64,000 bases of DNA from Macrotrachela quadricornifera (GCA_022393335.1 JAJEKB010020648.1:1-64000); one strand, 5' to 3'; shown: positions 21,060 to 34,249, counted from the first letter of the stretch. Program-made: numbers and translations. Notes: a model not told the origin generated them from the letters alone.

Positions 21060-22421
21060 ATGGAATTATTAAATAAGTCATGTGTTGTTGCAACATGTGC
21101 AACATCATCTACTATTTTATGTAATTTTTGCCAGCAAAATGTTTGTATTAATCATTTAAATGAACATGAAAAACAATGTAATAATTATTCTTCATCGTTA
21201 GATGATGATATTCATGTACTTTCCAATCGATTAAATAAATTTTCTATTAATGAATCAATATTTATTAAAAATTTAGAACAATGGCGTATTGAATCTTATA
21301 AAACAATTGATAAATTTTATGAATTAAAATATAATGAATATGTAAGAAAAACACAGGAAGAAATTGATCAATTACAAGAAACAGTAGCTTCATTAAGTAA
21401 TGATCATGATGCAGCTGAAGATTATATTGATTGGGTTAAAGAAACGATTCAATCAATTCATCAACAACTTGATGAACTTCAAAAATATCAATATAAATTT
21501 CCTTCATTAAAAATTGAAAATTCAACTATGATATCTTTACCTTCAATGTGTGATATTAAACGTCATCCAACTCCATTAAAAGATCTCTTTTCATCAACAT
21601 CATTATCAGACGAACTTTATTCTCCATTATCTCCATCTATATCATTTAATTATATTGATCAATCGAATAAACAAACAATGAAATTATCATCTGATAATTG
21701 GTATTCATTAGCTACAAATGAAATACATTTATTAATTACTAGTAAAACAAATTTATATTTAATTGATCATTCATTAACAATTAAAAATAAAAAGTCCTTT
21801 GTACAAATTGGAATAAAAGATATATGTTGGTCAAAAATTCTTTCACGATTTATTTTAATATCTCCAAAAGAAATTTATATTCTTGATGAAAAATCTATGA
21901 ATTTAGAATTAACATCAATAAATTTAATAAATAATAATACATGGGAACGTGGAACATGTTCCGAAACAATATTATTTCTTTCAACTTATGGTGAAAATCC
22001 ATTTATTGTTGAATATAATTTTCTTCCATCAATTCATTTTAATAAACGTTATCAAACATCAATTATTTGTGGAGAAAATGAAATAATTAATGATATTAAA
22101 TGTAATAATATATCTATTGGATTAATTATTGATAATGGTTTAATTAATCAAAGTCGTCTTGAACTTCGTTCAATAAAATCATTTGAACGTATTTGGTCAG
22201 TTAATATTGGGAGAGGATGGGGTTATAGATGTTCTTTCATCAATAATCATTATTGGATTGTCATAGATTCTTATAATAATCGATTTATTCGAATAGTTAA
22301 TAATGGAATAATTGATATAACAGAAGATTATTCTACTAAACCATTTAATGTTATTGATTGGAATGAACAGAAAATTGTTATACGAACTAATGAAGGTATC
22401 AATATTCATGAATATAAATAA
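21060..22421 (+). CDS. B-box-like zinc finger, coiled-coil, C-terminal repeat protein
   Basis: The 453-residue product starts with a short zinc-binding segment, CATCATSSTILCNFCQQNVC, followed by NHLNEHEKQC. The Cys/His spacing resembles a B-box. Residues ~40-165 are helical and charged (EEIDQLQETVASL, IQSIHQQLDELQKY), consistent with a coiled coil. From about residue 215 the chain is a string of hydrophobic beta-like blocks (LLITSKTNLYLID, ICWSKILSRFILISPKEIYILDE, IVIRTNEGINIHEY), as in a beta-propeller. The B-box, coiled-coil and propeller order is that of TRIM/NHL-type proteins lacking the RING. In bdelloids such proteins form large families. The function is probably protein-protein interaction, but the partner is unknown. 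Codons are extremely AT-rich. The start is the ATG directly after an apparent acceptor. Confidence 0.6.
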   Translation: MELLNKSCVVATCATSSTILCNFCQQNVCINHLNEHEKQCNNYSSSLDDDIHVLSNRLNKFSINESIFIKNLEQWRIESYKTIDKFYELKYNEYVRKTQEEIDQLQETVASLSNDHDAAEDYIDWVKETIQSIHQQLDELQKYQYKFPSLKIENSTMISLPSMCDIKRHPTPLKDLFSSTSLSDELYSPLSPSISFNYIDQSNKQTMKLSSDNWYSLATNEIHLLITSKTNLYLIDHSLTIKNKKSFVQIGIKDICWSKILSRFILISPKEIYILDEKSMNLELTSINLINNNTWERGTCSETILFLSTYGENPFIVEYNFLPSIHFNKRYQTSIICGENEIINDIKCNNISIGLIIDNGLINQSRLELRSIKSFERIWSVNIGRGWGYRCSFINNHYWIVIDSYNNRFIRIVNNGIIDITEDYSTKPFNVIDWNEQKIVIRTNEGINIHEYK

Positions 22422-22489
22422 ACTTCTTTAATCATTCAAAACTCGACTGAAATTTTAATAATCTTTGTTTTCTTTTTTTATTGTATGAT

Positions 22490-23119
22490 TGAGAAAATGA
22501 CCTTCTAGTTTTTTTGTGTTATTTGATCACTCTTCAACTAATAAAATAGAAGATAGAAACTATTTTTATTGAAAATTTAACTATGGATTGAGACGGATTA
22601 AATGGCTGCGCTTTACATTTCAGTTCTTGATCATTTAACATATTCTATTAGAAAATTAAAATATATCACAAATATGCAACGTGAAAAGTTCTACAACTTA
22701 CATAAGACTGCTTGTTTTATAACTGAAATAACAAGAGAAGAATTTCTCTTGAGACGGAGAAAACTGATGGCATAAAATTTTACTTTTTCAAAATGAAGAA
22801 ATGAACAAATAAAATAAGTTTTGCTTTGTAGATTGTAGAACTTTTCATGTTGCATATTGTGATATATTTTATTTTCTGATACAACATATTAAGCGATTAA
22901 AAAATGAAATGTAAAGCGTAGCCTTTAATTCGTCTTAATCGATAGTTAAGTTTTCAACAAAAATAATTTCTATCTTCTATTTTATTAGTTGAAGAGCGAT
23001 CAAATAGTATAGAAAAACAGAGCGTCATTTTCTCTATTATACCATAACAAAAGAACTTTTTCTCGAGCTTTCAATGAGGAAATAAGATACCTCCGCCACT
23101 ACTTTTAGGTACCCTTAAG
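22490..23119. mobile_element. Foldback MITE of mariner type, left end truncated
   Basis: The left arm (~22490-22700) and right arm (~22838-23040) are long imperfect inverted repeats of ~200 bp. Examples are CTTCAACTAATAAAATAGAA against its complement, and ATATATCACAAATATGCAAC against its complement. The right end continues to CCACTACTTTTAGGTACCCTTAAG/TA at 23119. This resembles the CTTAGG...AAAAGTAGTG terminus of the mariner element at 53384-56159. The matching left tip is absent. There is no coding capacity, so this is a non-autonomous element. Confidence 0.72.
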
Positions 23120-25674
23120 TATTTTTTAATCTATTTATGATTAATATAGATGATATGACAATAATTCGTAATTTCCCCTAAAAAAATATGTTAAGAGATG
23201 AGGATTGTTAGAAAATGATAGTTTCAAGATGATCGATTGTTTATAACTCGACTATTTGTTATAGAGGTATTAGTTTGACAGTGACTTCTAGCTTTGAATA
23301 TAAGTTTGAAATTTTTTAATGATGAAGAAGTGAGAAAAATGTATTTTTGATTTTTGTTATTTCCTACTTGAGCGAGAATATAGAAATTTTTGATATCAAA
23401 TTCAATATTATGCTAATTGAATATAAAAACAAAAATATTTTGTCAAAAGTTAACATAGAATAACTTAAAAGAATTAAATGATTTCTTTCATTGTCAAAGG
23501 CATTTTTTTCTTATTTATGAAATATGTAGTCAATAGTATCCAAAGAATAGATAATGTTTTATATTCATTCTATTTGTTATTGTTTGGTGTGATGAAATAA
23601 TTATTTGTAATATTGATATCAACTATGAATGATAAGATAATATTCGACCAAGTTGAAAGAGCAAGTTGCAAATAATTAGAATATATTTATAGAGCAATAA
23701 ATATTTCTCGTTTTTATTTTTTTCATTACGAAAACTAAGGAAATATAAATTCATCTTTTGGCTTAATACGCTAACATAAATAGAAGAATACAAGTTTTCT
23801 AATGACTCTAAATGATGTATTGATTCTAACTACCTGTCTTATTTCTTTATTTTTATCAATATCTTAGAAAAATTAAGAATTGAATCACACAAAAGAGAAA
23901 GATAATATTCCTATGATACGATCTTATTACAAATAAGAATGTAAGTTCATTCTTACACGAACATTCAGATCAGAGGTTCAAAGAGGTCGACTTTTTGCAG
24001 ACCTGGTCTGCCTATAATAGGTTTACACTATTCCTAATCTGCTCGTCTCTGTTGTATGATTTCTTCGACCTGGCCTACAGTCAATGGAAGGATTTAAACG
24101 ATTCCAGTAGGCATTTTCTATTGTGAACACTCAGGAAAATAGTTAAAAATGATAAGAAGTAAGCAAAACAACTAATACTACACTGTACGAAAATTGTCAC
24201 TAAGCAATTATAAGATTTTATCCAACATTCAATATGCATTGAAAATTATTGATATATTGGAAATAAAGAAATAGAAAAATATTAGCACTGAGGAAAACAA
24301 TCATGCTTTTGCTTTAAAACATTTTGTGGACTTAAGTCGGCGAAGGGAGACCAAGAAAAGTCGACGAAGATATTTTAATGTACACATAAAACTAGTTGGT
24401 GCTCAAATTCTCATTCTTGTGACTTTAATTCTGTCTACACTGAACGTTTTACTCATCAAATTCAACGAAACATCAGTCAAAAACGAAAAAATGCCATATT
24501 TTAACAGCACTATCATTTTTCTAAGAGTCTGGAATTTTCATTAGAACTATATATTTCTCCTTTATCACATACAAATCTCAGTGATAAGAATTTCAGAATA
24601 ACTAGAATTAATGGTATCATTGAATTAACAGATTTTTAGAATATTGAAATACTTAGAATAGCTGAAATTCCAGGATAGACACTATAGAAAATAATTGAGA
24701 TTTCGAACTTTCAAAATTTTCTGATGATTAAAGTAATGAGAATCTTGGAAGTATCGCTTTATCGAAATGACTAAGTATGTGGAAGCTCTAGAATATCCAA
24801 CGCTCGGTGTGTAGTTATAAACGATAGAATCGTAGAAATATTCTTATTATTCTGAAATCCTTACTTTTCTCATTTTTTTGAGATTGCTTATTTTCTCTCA
24901 ATGGTTTATGATAAAAGAAGAATACAGAATTCCAATAAAAATTCTACAATCTTGGAATAATAACAGATATTCACAAAATCCTCTATAAAAATGTACGAAA
25001 ACTAACGTGACCGAATACTATAACAATAGTTAAATAGACCAGATTATCATCAAATATCGAATGCAATATGTTTAAGACAGATAGTGGTTAATTCAGATAG
25101 TCTGAGTAGAGTATAAATACATCAAATATGACTAATTTTATCAGCAATCATTTTTTAAAGTGTTGTCTGATGATTTTTCATAGAAGTAAATAAATTCTGT
25201 CAGGAAAGTGTATGTGTATAAAAAGAAAAAAATCGTTTTTTCTTTGTCATAGGACAACAACAACACTATGTATCAGAATGTCACTCACGTTCACTTCTCT
25301 TCTTTCTGCCATCACTTCAAATGCGTCATTGTCAATTAGATCAGAGAAATTGGAGAAGGCAGTTGCTAGCAAGATATTATTTAGCTTTTGATAGTTGAAA
25401 TAGTATCAAAGGTACGTTGTTTGAAAAGCTCTGCAGTAAAAAAAAACATATGCAAGATTGATAAAAATCAATGGAATTATTTGAATTAACTTGGTTTAGA
25501 AGAAAGAAATCGATTAATTTCCTTTTCTATTCACATGTCATAATTATAGCATTTTCATCAGAAGGGAAAGAACAATCTTGCGGATCTAATTGATTTTCAA
25601 CCCAATTTGAAGTTTGAAATGCTTATTTAGTTTATAAAATTGTTAAAAATTATATTTTTTGTATTTAAATCGAT
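23120..25674. other. AT-rich intergenic region
   Basis: No gene is supported. Around 24600-24830 short motifs of the type TTAGAATA-TGAAAT recur irregularly, like a decayed minisatellite. A less AT-rich block near 23980-24120 has no recognisable product. Confidence 0.4.
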
Positions 25675-25678
25675 TTAA

Positions 25679-26175
25679 CCCATTCGCAGTGGGTGTCCCC
25701 TATATGGGACGATGAGGTTTTTTATTATACATGCTTGTATTAATATGACTCGAAATACAATTTAACACAAGTATTTGAGAAGTTCTATCTATCCTAAGGA
25801 TAGAAAAACCAATAGTGATAATAGTTTTACAGTAAATATGCATGTTTAAATGTGAAGCTTTTAAACGCTTCGTTTAGTCTGTCTAAGAAAGTTGAAAGTA
25901 GTAGCTGATTAGAAAGCTCGAATAACGAGCAAAGGCATTGCTTTACCAGCCGTCATGCTACTCGTGATCCAAAGCACGATATAAAAACTAGCTACGAATA
26001 CAAAGAGTACAATGTTGGCTGTAAAGAGCGAAGGTCATTGGCTCGCGGGCTTTTTAGCAATTGAGAAAACTATTTTACCTTCCAGATGCATCACCTTTTC
26101 ACATACTGCAATAAAAACTATTTTTCACTAAATATGGATACATTTCTCACTGAAAATAAACTCACCACGAATGGG
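25679..26175. mobile_element. piggyBac-type MITE flanked by TTAA
   Basis: The element starts CCCATTCGCAGTGGGTGT next to TTAA (25675-25678) and ends CTCACCACGAATGGG next to TTAA (26176-26179). The 497-bp body has no open frame. Inverted CCC...GGG tips and a TTAA target duplication are hallmarks of the piggyBac superfamily, so this is a non-autonomous copy. It sits about 270 bases downstream of the aminotransferase stop codon. Confidence 0.75.
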
Positions 26176-26449
26176 TTAAAATATGTGTGTAGTTTATTTT
26201 AAAATATTAGAAATATAACGCAGAACGAAGAAAACTTAATAAACGATGATTAAATAAATTACATAAAAAGAAAAGATTTAAAAGAAACTGAAAATGCAAT
26301 CAGGTTTAGCAAATCTTCAAAAAAAAATTACTAACACACAAACTTAAATGAAAGTTTTGACACAAAATGCATGAATTGTTTCTTTTTTCAAATTTTTAAC
26401 TTTGACATGAATAATAGTAATAATACCATGATCATAAGTCCAAATCAAA

Positions 26450-29400
26450 CTAAGCAAGCTCAGGTGTTGACTTAAAGATGACATCAATTGACGCCTTTAA
26501 AGTGTCAACAAGGAATACAAGTTCCTCTTCACTAATTGTGTATGGTGGAGCGACCAACACATGATCTCCGTAGGTGCCATCTGCGGTACCCTTCGAACCA
26601 GGATAAACGATAACTAGGAAAGATAGAAATGTATAATCAACATTTAGAATGAATAAATACTTACCGCCACGGTTCATACACTCGTTGATAATAGAATCAA
26701 TAAACAAACAAGTAGGTGGGTACATTTCTTTCGTTTGTTTATCTTTGATGAATTCTACGGACCAGAATAGGCCACGACCGCTATTCAATGGCAAAGAACA
26801 AGATCATACAAACTCCATTGGAAGAAAACGTACGAAATTCTAGTCGATAATGTGTTGCTTATTAAAGTGTGAAACAGAAAAAGATGAATTAGAAGGAAAA
26901 TTTCAGTTAATTTGAAAGCAAGTCTCCTTACATCTATTAAAATTTTCTTTTTTAAAGCTTGCGTCATCTTCAAATCTGCACTATTTTCTATTTGTTTCTG
27001 AATTGAACAAACATGAAAAAAGTAAAAGTTGTCATTTTAATTTATATCTTTTGTTCTTTCACGAACACCTTAAAATTAATGTTTTTTTAGTAGCTATAAA
27101 CATTTCTCTCACAAGAAATATTCATTTCTTACTACAACAGTTATCTTATCGGCAAAAGAGATTTCAAAGTTGCACTTTTTTGTTAGTTGCCATTTTTGCA
27201 ACAAAATATCAATCTATTAAGGTATCTTGAGGGTGAGTATAGGAGGAGCAGAATTATTCTACTGTTGTCCACCATCGTATGGCTATTCAAAATTTTTCTT
27301 TTGCGATATCTAAACAAATAAGAGGTTTGAAATACAGCCATTCTCATAAATACGTTTTCTTCTCTCACTAAGGACATTAATAGCACTACGTAGATTTCGG
27401 TATTGAATCGGGTTTAATAAGGAAAAAGTGTTCTCAAAACTAACCGAATATCACCAACATGTAAGTGATCACCCAGCTGCTCTTTGAGTATCTTTTCCAA
27501 GAAAAGTCCACGTTGATAGCATTGTTCAACCAATCTATCTTCTTTCATTACTTTCAGAACTTCTAATGCCGCCCTACATCCTAAAGCATGCGACTGATAG
27601 GTGTATCCATTATTGAATGAACCTGATCCAGCAATAAAAACGTTGATGACTTTATCTGAAATAAGAACAGCTGCTAGGGGAGCATAACCACCACCAAGTC
27701 CCTTTCCTAAAATTTGAATATCTGGCGGACCTGAGAGATCTTCCCATTGCCATGCATGCATTTTGCCTGTTCGACCTATGCCACACATGATCTCGTCGAG
27801 AACAAACAAAGCACCATGTCGATCACAAACTTCACGAATTGCCTTGAAATAACCAGGTACTGCTGGAGTACAGCCACTTGTGGCCCCAACGACTGTGAAT
27901 TAACAAAATAAAATATGTTTTTATACATATCACATAACTCCAACTTACTTGTTTCAGCAAAAAAAGCAGCTACCGTTTGAGGACCGAGTTCTTGAAATTT
28001 GGCCTCCAGTTCATCAGCAAGACGCTTCACATAGGCTTCATCTGATTCATTGGCCAACTTGTAATGATAAGCAAAGCAAGGTGAAACATGATGAAAATGA
28101 GATGGAAAGTACGGTAAAAAGGGAGCACGACGTGCTTTATGCCTACAGAGACCAAGTGCGCCAAGCGAATTGCCATGATAACTTTGTTGACGAGCAATAA
28201 AGTTAACTCTTTCAGGTTGTTTGTTTTCCAAATGATATTGTCTAGCGAGTTTTATTGCTGATTCTATGGCTTCCTATTTAGGACAACTTATAATCTAGAA
28301 AGTATCGAAAACTAAACTTACAGATCCACCAGAGACAAATACAGCTCTAGCCATTCCACTTTCTTTCGTGAGTTCGTTTGCGAGTTCTTCGGTTGCCTCA
28401 ATAAAAGATTGAGAATGGATTATTAACTTAATATATTAGCAACGATGTGAAATTATTCTACTCGTTGTAAAACAATCCATGATTTTATAGATTTTTGCAT
28501 TATTATATATATATGAATAAGTGGATAGGCTAAATTTGCAAGTGGCAGGCTTGATTTTGTAACTCTCGAATACCTTTTTGAAAACATATAATCGAGAAAT
28601 CCCGAACTCTATTCACAGAAAGCTTGAGAAATGCTCGATTCGGTTTTATATCTCTCATTGACTAAAAACTTCACTGAATTTTGATAACTTTTAGTGTAAA
28701 GATTGAAGAACTGCACTCAATCGAGTGGTCGCTAGAAGACTGTTGTCTTTCTCCTTCTTCAGTCATGTTTTGTGTCATGTCCAAGCATTGTCGCTCTTCG
28801 TTAAAAAGTATGTGTATGGCGTGAAGAACTAAAACAACTGTTTACAGGATCATGAATTTTCTCTACTGCCTAGTATTCTCTTTAGAAAGTTTTTGGCTAC
28901 ATTTCTAGCAGGTTGTAGATGTTTCCTCCTAAACCACACCCACATTCACATGAAAGCTTGTCTGATTTTATCCGAATTCGGATCCCAATAGGCTGAGGGT
29001 CTGAAAAATCTGAACAAACCAATTCCACATCAAAACTTGGTTTCAAAGATGCGAATTACTAGAGTTTTCGATTCTGCAGCAAAATTAATTTGTCACAATT
29101 ACGAATCTTGGTGGTATCAACATTTTTTGCCACGTTACAGGTATCTCCTTTCATCCTCACCTTGCGACGCTCGGACTCATGTCATATTAGATCTAAAGTG
29201 AGGATAAGTCTCTGAACGTTTAGTAGCCTAATGAGATCATATTTTCTAGATCATTCGTGATGAAATTTTAGCAATCACGAGATAGTTAAGCAATGAATGC
29301 TTTTACTTACCTTGTTAGCAAACATTCCAGAGTGTACATAATCAACAGTTTGAAACTGATCAAGCATACCTGCAAGGACACGCTTATCACCATGGCCAAT

Positions 29401-29568
29401 ATTTGTTACAGCAGCACCACCACTACCATCAAGCAATTTGCGTCCATCTTTGAGATAAATGTAATTACCTTCTGCTCGTACAGCGTACAAGGGTTCATTG
29501 TTAAGAGACCGATGAAAAACATGTGAAGGAGTCGTGTTTGTTGAAGTGGCTGTTGGAGTAGAAGTCAT
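26450..29568 (-). CDS. Class III PLP-dependent aminotransferase
   Basis: Six minus-strand exons join in frame: 29568-29311, 28396-28322, 28273-27949, 27892-27445, 26780-26665 and 26613-26450. The product is 461 residues. Recognisable elements are LLDGSGGAAVTNIGHGD near the N-terminus, VFVSGGSEAIESAIKLARQY (phosphate-binding loop), and FVLDEIMCGIGRTGKMHAW with Asp252 contacting the pyridine nitrogen. ILGKGLGGGYAPLAAVL contains Lys283, which should form the Schiff base with PLP. The C-terminal GLFWSVEFIKD and GDHVLVAPPYTISEEEL complete the fold. The family moves an amino group between an omega-amine or amino acid and a 2-oxo acid. The substrate cannot be read from sequence, and resemblance is to the broad 'aspartate aminotransferase family' class III group of bacteria and fungi. 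Intron 1 is 914 nt and intron 4 is 664 nt; the others are 48-56 nt. No clear mitochondrial presequence is seen. Confidence 0.9.
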
Positions 29569-30032
29569 TCTAAAGCAATAGAATAGTTGTTTTTTGTTTC
29601 TTTTTTTGTAAGTATATTTATTCTAAATTTTCATGTAACTCTCAATGAAACCTCTTCAGTATAATTTACGTTGCAACAACGTTTATCATATATTATAAGG
29701 AACAAATGCGGCAAACAACAACAGCAATAGAGGAGAAAGAAGTAGAGCCATGTTTTTTTTTCTAACACGCCCTTTTCTCTTATCTTCGCACACATTTTAA
29801 CAAAGCAGGCACAGTCGCATTTTCGATTAAGCATATCTTTCACATTGTGCTAGATTTTCATATGAAGTAAAGATTTTCATTTTATTCTTAAGTTATTCAC
29901 TTTAAAAACAAAACTTTTTAGAAAGCGCACAAAAAACCGAAAACAGACGTACTGAAGTGACTCTTTTTTTTCTACATTCTTTTCTATGTTACCTATCACG
30001 TATGAAAGTTTCTTTGAACTATTACGATGATA
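29569..30032. other. Upstream region of the aminotransferase
   Basis: No gene is supported. The short open frames on the minus strand are low-complexity. This stretch must hold the aminotransferase promoter, but no TATA element stands out. Confidence 0.4.
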
Positions 30033-30710
30033 CTTAGGCCTAACCAAACGTTCGTGCAACATTAAATAAAATTATAATGATAAGGACATATTTTTAATTT
30101 TATTTTACCAAATGTTGAAGATAGTTGCTAGTATTAGTTATAAACAATTCGATCCTTTCTAACAATTTGTTAAAAGTTTTTTTGAAGCTATTTACAAAAA
30201 ACGTATTTGGGCACCTTGAAAACCGGATGAACTAATCACATTTCATTTGTTTTAAAAATTTAGCGAAATTTTGTTTGATCATGTCAGTTGCGTTCTAGTA
30301 TTACTAGTAATAAGATCGGGATTTATTTTATATCGATTAGTCATAGATCATCTGATGCTAGCTGACTTATTGAAAACGAATCGTCAAAGACTATCGTTTA
30401 TAAAGACGGATTTCAACTAAAGCATTATTAGGTATATTATTTAAAACAAATGGTCCTGTTTTTACACATAGTGTAAATAAAGGCAAGACTGTAGCTCACG
30501 AGTATTGTATTGAAAATGGTCCGCAACCTTTTGTTGACACACTATGGGGAAAAACAGAGACATCAGGTTCAAAATGCACAAAATTGCTTGATGACGATCG
30601 TTGACTTCATACTCATCCAATGTTGTGAATTATATGACAGAAGAAGATATCAATATAATGTCATATCCATCATATTCGCCAAGCCTGACAATCAATCAAA
30701 TTTTTTTTTT
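30033..30710 (+). mobile_element. Truncated mariner-like element with decayed transposase
   Basis: The left terminus CTTAGGCCTAACCAAACGTTC follows TA and matches the tips of the element at 35754. About 200 bp of arm sequence is shared with that element. From ~30434 the plus strand reads ILFKTNGPVFTHSVNKG, and further on TKLLDDDR. After a frame change it reads NVVNYMTEEDINIMSYPS then YSPSLT, as in the catalytic part of a mariner transposase. Stops and frameshifts interrupt it, the N-terminal DNA-binding half is deleted and no right terminus is visible. It is inactive. Confidence 0.7.
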
Positions 30711-32656
30711 ATCATCAGCTCGAGTGTCTGTTTATATATAAGAAATTAATTATTTCTGACAATAAGAATAACTAACTACTCTTTTTATTAATATGAAAAA
30801 GTGATGAAAGACTTATGCAGTCAATGGTAAATCGACAACAGGCACAATTGAAGTTCAAAATATATAAGCTAAGTCAAAAACCATAAAATCTTAAAGGATG
30901 ACAAGCATGAAACTCTTAAATAACTATTTAAAAGTAACTAAGACTATATTCTTCTAGGTATATAGATTGACTTAAACGTATGCTAAAAAACATCTATAGA
31001 TATAAAGAATGAAAATGCAGTGATCTAAATTACATTTAAAAGTCGAATCGAACTGATTTGTGCTCATTTCCATGCCGTACATCTCATTATTTTCTCTATA
31101 CTTAGTGCTTCTCCTATTTCTCTGTATTTTTCTGTACTTTTTTACTTAGAAAGGACAGAATATCGCTTGTTTTCCCTTGATTCTAGCACAGAGAGCCGCA
31201 TTCTTCGCATTATGTTCATTAAATTATTTTGTTGAACAAATCATATTTTTAAATTTTCTATATAAAAATCTTTATTTAAACTATGTATAATACAAATTGT
31301 AAGCTGGATAATTATATTTAATTGATAACAAAAGACTTTTGCAATTATCAGTAACTGATATGTTTTTACGGAAGTTAGTATATTTCTCAATGTTTAGAGG
31401 AGAGTTTCTCAATGTTTTCATTATTATTCTAAATATAAGAAATTGATTCATATAATAAAGAATAATATATAGTATCAATATTTGAGTTGTATTCATAATA
31501 ATTAATACTGACGAATATATATATATATTACGGTGAAAACTGCAGTTTGGTCATATTCTACATTTGTCCGAGCAAAATTGGAATTTAATTTCTAACGGCC
31601 AAACATAGAATTTTATTTTGATAAGTTAAAAAACTAAGAAAAAAAGCAATACCGAAAGCACAAACTAAGTCAAGTACAATGGTGAGGATAAAGGAGAAGA
31701 TTTCGAGTGAGGGTATTGCGGGCAGCCTTGGTGAGGATTATGAAGTTTTCGGAAATAGAAAATTTTTGAGTAAGACTAAAGTTTTACACAATTATTCATT
31801 CTAATTTCACCCTTAACGTCAAAATCCAGACCAACATCCCGTCACCTTCATTCACATCTCCGTTATCGTCCTCATCAATATTTCTAATCTTACTCGTATT
31901 GGTTTCGTTATTTTTTCCTAAGTTTCGCTGTTCATCAAAATAAAATTCTAATATATGCAATTCTATTCATCATCTTATTAGTTTCAAAATGTAAACAAAA
32001 ATTATTGCACTACTAGAGCCGTGTTCTTTACATATATGTCTTCATAGAAAGCGAATGAACAGAGTCGGAAAAAATATTATTAGAAGGATGTAATGGTGTA
32101 ATTCCAAATAGAGTAATTAATAGATTTCATACCAGATGAAAGCTCATCGAAAACGGGATTTGTTGATACAGAATAGTTAGTGTTATTGAAACTTTTTAGT
32201 ATCGAACTTAAGAAAGTTTTGGGAATTTTACACCTTTTGAAGAGAGAAAAATAAGTCGTTAGTAATTCTAACAAGGAATAAAAATATTTTATTGCACCCT
32301 TTTGTATGATTTGTCCTCTGTTTTAGTCTTTTATGAGTAAAAATCACTTTTATAGGTTTAGTGGAAAGTAATATAAATGGTCTAACTGATAAGCAAGATA
32401 AACCGTTTTGACGTTTTGTTTTTTCTACAAATATTTCCACTTGTTTGAGACACAATTGTATTTTCATGTCAATAGAAATAGTATACATGCAAGCGTTGAT
32501 ATGATGGCATTTTTTTCATTCGCACCCCGTAATCTTTTGGAAATTTATGAACAGTTTAGTGAGTATGCAAGTCTTTCTTATATGGAAAACGTGATCAGAA
32601 TAGTCGGTACTTAATTAGATAAAAATACCATTATAATCAAAATTAATATTATATCG
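30711..32656. other. AT-rich spacer before the pentapeptide-repeat gene
   Basis: Nothing gene-like is supported. Open frames at 31281-31496, 32080-32274, 32228-32488 and 32408-32614 have no domain character. A (TA)n run occurs near 31518. Confidence 0.4.
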
Positions 32657-34220
32657 ATGTTATCCGATTCAAAATTTTCAAAAAAGTCTCGATGTATACC
32701 TTGGCTTAAGCTAATTTTGGGTGTTATTCCTTCACTTGTCTTCGGTGTGTTTACTGTAGTATTTACCATTCAACAAAATTTTTTTTCAGAATCGACACGT
32801 GAATTAGAACGACAACAAGAATTCGAACAACGCAAGCAGGCAATATTTGATAATTGCATTGACGTTATCTCGAATCTTCTTGTCAGTCCACACTTCAATC
32901 GTAGTGATGTCAGACATCTTCGACCTATTCGGGAAAAAGTACTAACCGCTCTTCGTCAAATTGATGGGAGACAAAAACGAGATATTATATTTTTCTTATA
33001 CACCAATGAATTGATCCGAAATGACATTCCACTTACACATCGATTAGATATGTATGGTGCTGACTTGAATAATGTACAATTTGTTAGATCGATGACAGTT
33101 CTTTGTGAGCTTCCGAATTTGTATCTAAGAGGTGTATTAGCATCGAATATTGTTTTTTCGGGGTGCCAACTTCAGCATGCAGATTTCGGAGAAAGTGTGA
33201 TGGATAGAAGCTTATTTGATGATTGCTTCTTAGGATATTCTACGTTCACCGATGCCGATCTCACACAAGTGATGTTTGTTAACAACGTGTTATATACGAT
33301 CAGTTTTGCAGGCGCCTCTCTGATCCAATCATCGTTCGTGAATAATAGTGCATTTCTTAACATTAATTGGACAAATACAAATTTATTGAAAAGCAATATC
33401 AACAATCAAGATCTATTCGGAATTACTCCCAGTAATCTGTTATACACAAATGTACTATTAAATACTCATTTACCAAATGGATCTTTTATCCTTGATACAT
33501 CACAACTAATCATAGATGGTGGAGCTGAAGAACAGGTAAACATTAAAATTACTATAACTAGAAAGACATTTCCTACTATCTCGTAGTATTCGTCAGATCT
33601 ATTCAAAAAAAGGATGAGTTTTATTAGGGATCGAAACTTACTATTTCTATTGTTGTTTTATAAATAGTGTAATTCAAATTCACATTCAGTTAAACATTGG
33701 CATACATCGGTTGATATTTTTCAAGTACAAACACATATATCAACTGAAAATTCTAGCATTTATCCATTGCCAGTTGAAGGATATTGCTACTTCCTTATGG
33801 ATAAAATCAATGTAATACGTCAAGAAATTGATGTACGGCGATTTTCAACGTTTATTGATAATGGACGAGGTTCCAGCGCTATCTCTGTTCAATTTGGTTG
33901 CTCCCAAGCACATCCAAACGATGAAGCAGTTGTATATGTCGGCTACTTAGATAAACGCCAACTACCCATTAATAGTGGGCCAGGTCAGACGTTTAAATAG
34001 ACTATACTGTCTGATAATAGTCTTTTTTTTTGTGTTTATAGTTGTACGCACCCACAACAAACCCTTTGAATTTCAATCACAGAATGGATCTATTCCTATC
34101 GACACGCGTACAATCATTGTTTATGTTGCAGCAGTTATTAACCAATTGGTAACAAACCACACACATCAATATTGTGTCTTTGATGATATTAAATTGTTTA
34201 TTTTTAATAATGATTTATAA
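32657..34220 (+). CDS. Membrane-anchored pentapeptide-repeat protein
   Basis: Three exons (32657-33535, 33668-33983, 34042-34220) give 457 residues, and the phases close. Residues ~18-43 (LKLILGVIPSLVFGVFTVVF) form one membrane span. A charged helical stretch (RELERQQEFEQRKQ) follows. Residues ~135-255 carry pentapeptide-type A(D/N)LxX turns, such as GADLNNVQFV, LQHADFGES, FTDADLTQVMF and FAGASLIQSSF. These should form a right-handed quadrilateral beta-helix. The C-terminal ~160 residues (VEGYCYFLMDKINVIRQEID, ISVQFGCSQAHPNDEAV) look like a compact beta-rich domain that I cannot name. With the membrane span at the N-terminus, the repeats probably face outside the cell or into the secretory lumen. 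Pentapeptide repeats are mainly bacterial, and this fusion is unusual for an animal. The function is unknown. Confidence 0.75.
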
Positions 34221-34249
34221 TCATCATAATATATATATTGTATGTGTCA

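Noticed and set aside
24326..24544. 72-residue frame with one hydrophobic segment
   Set aside because: It has a non-ATG start, AT-rich composition gives hydrophobic runs by chance, and there are no neighbours or splice sites to support it.
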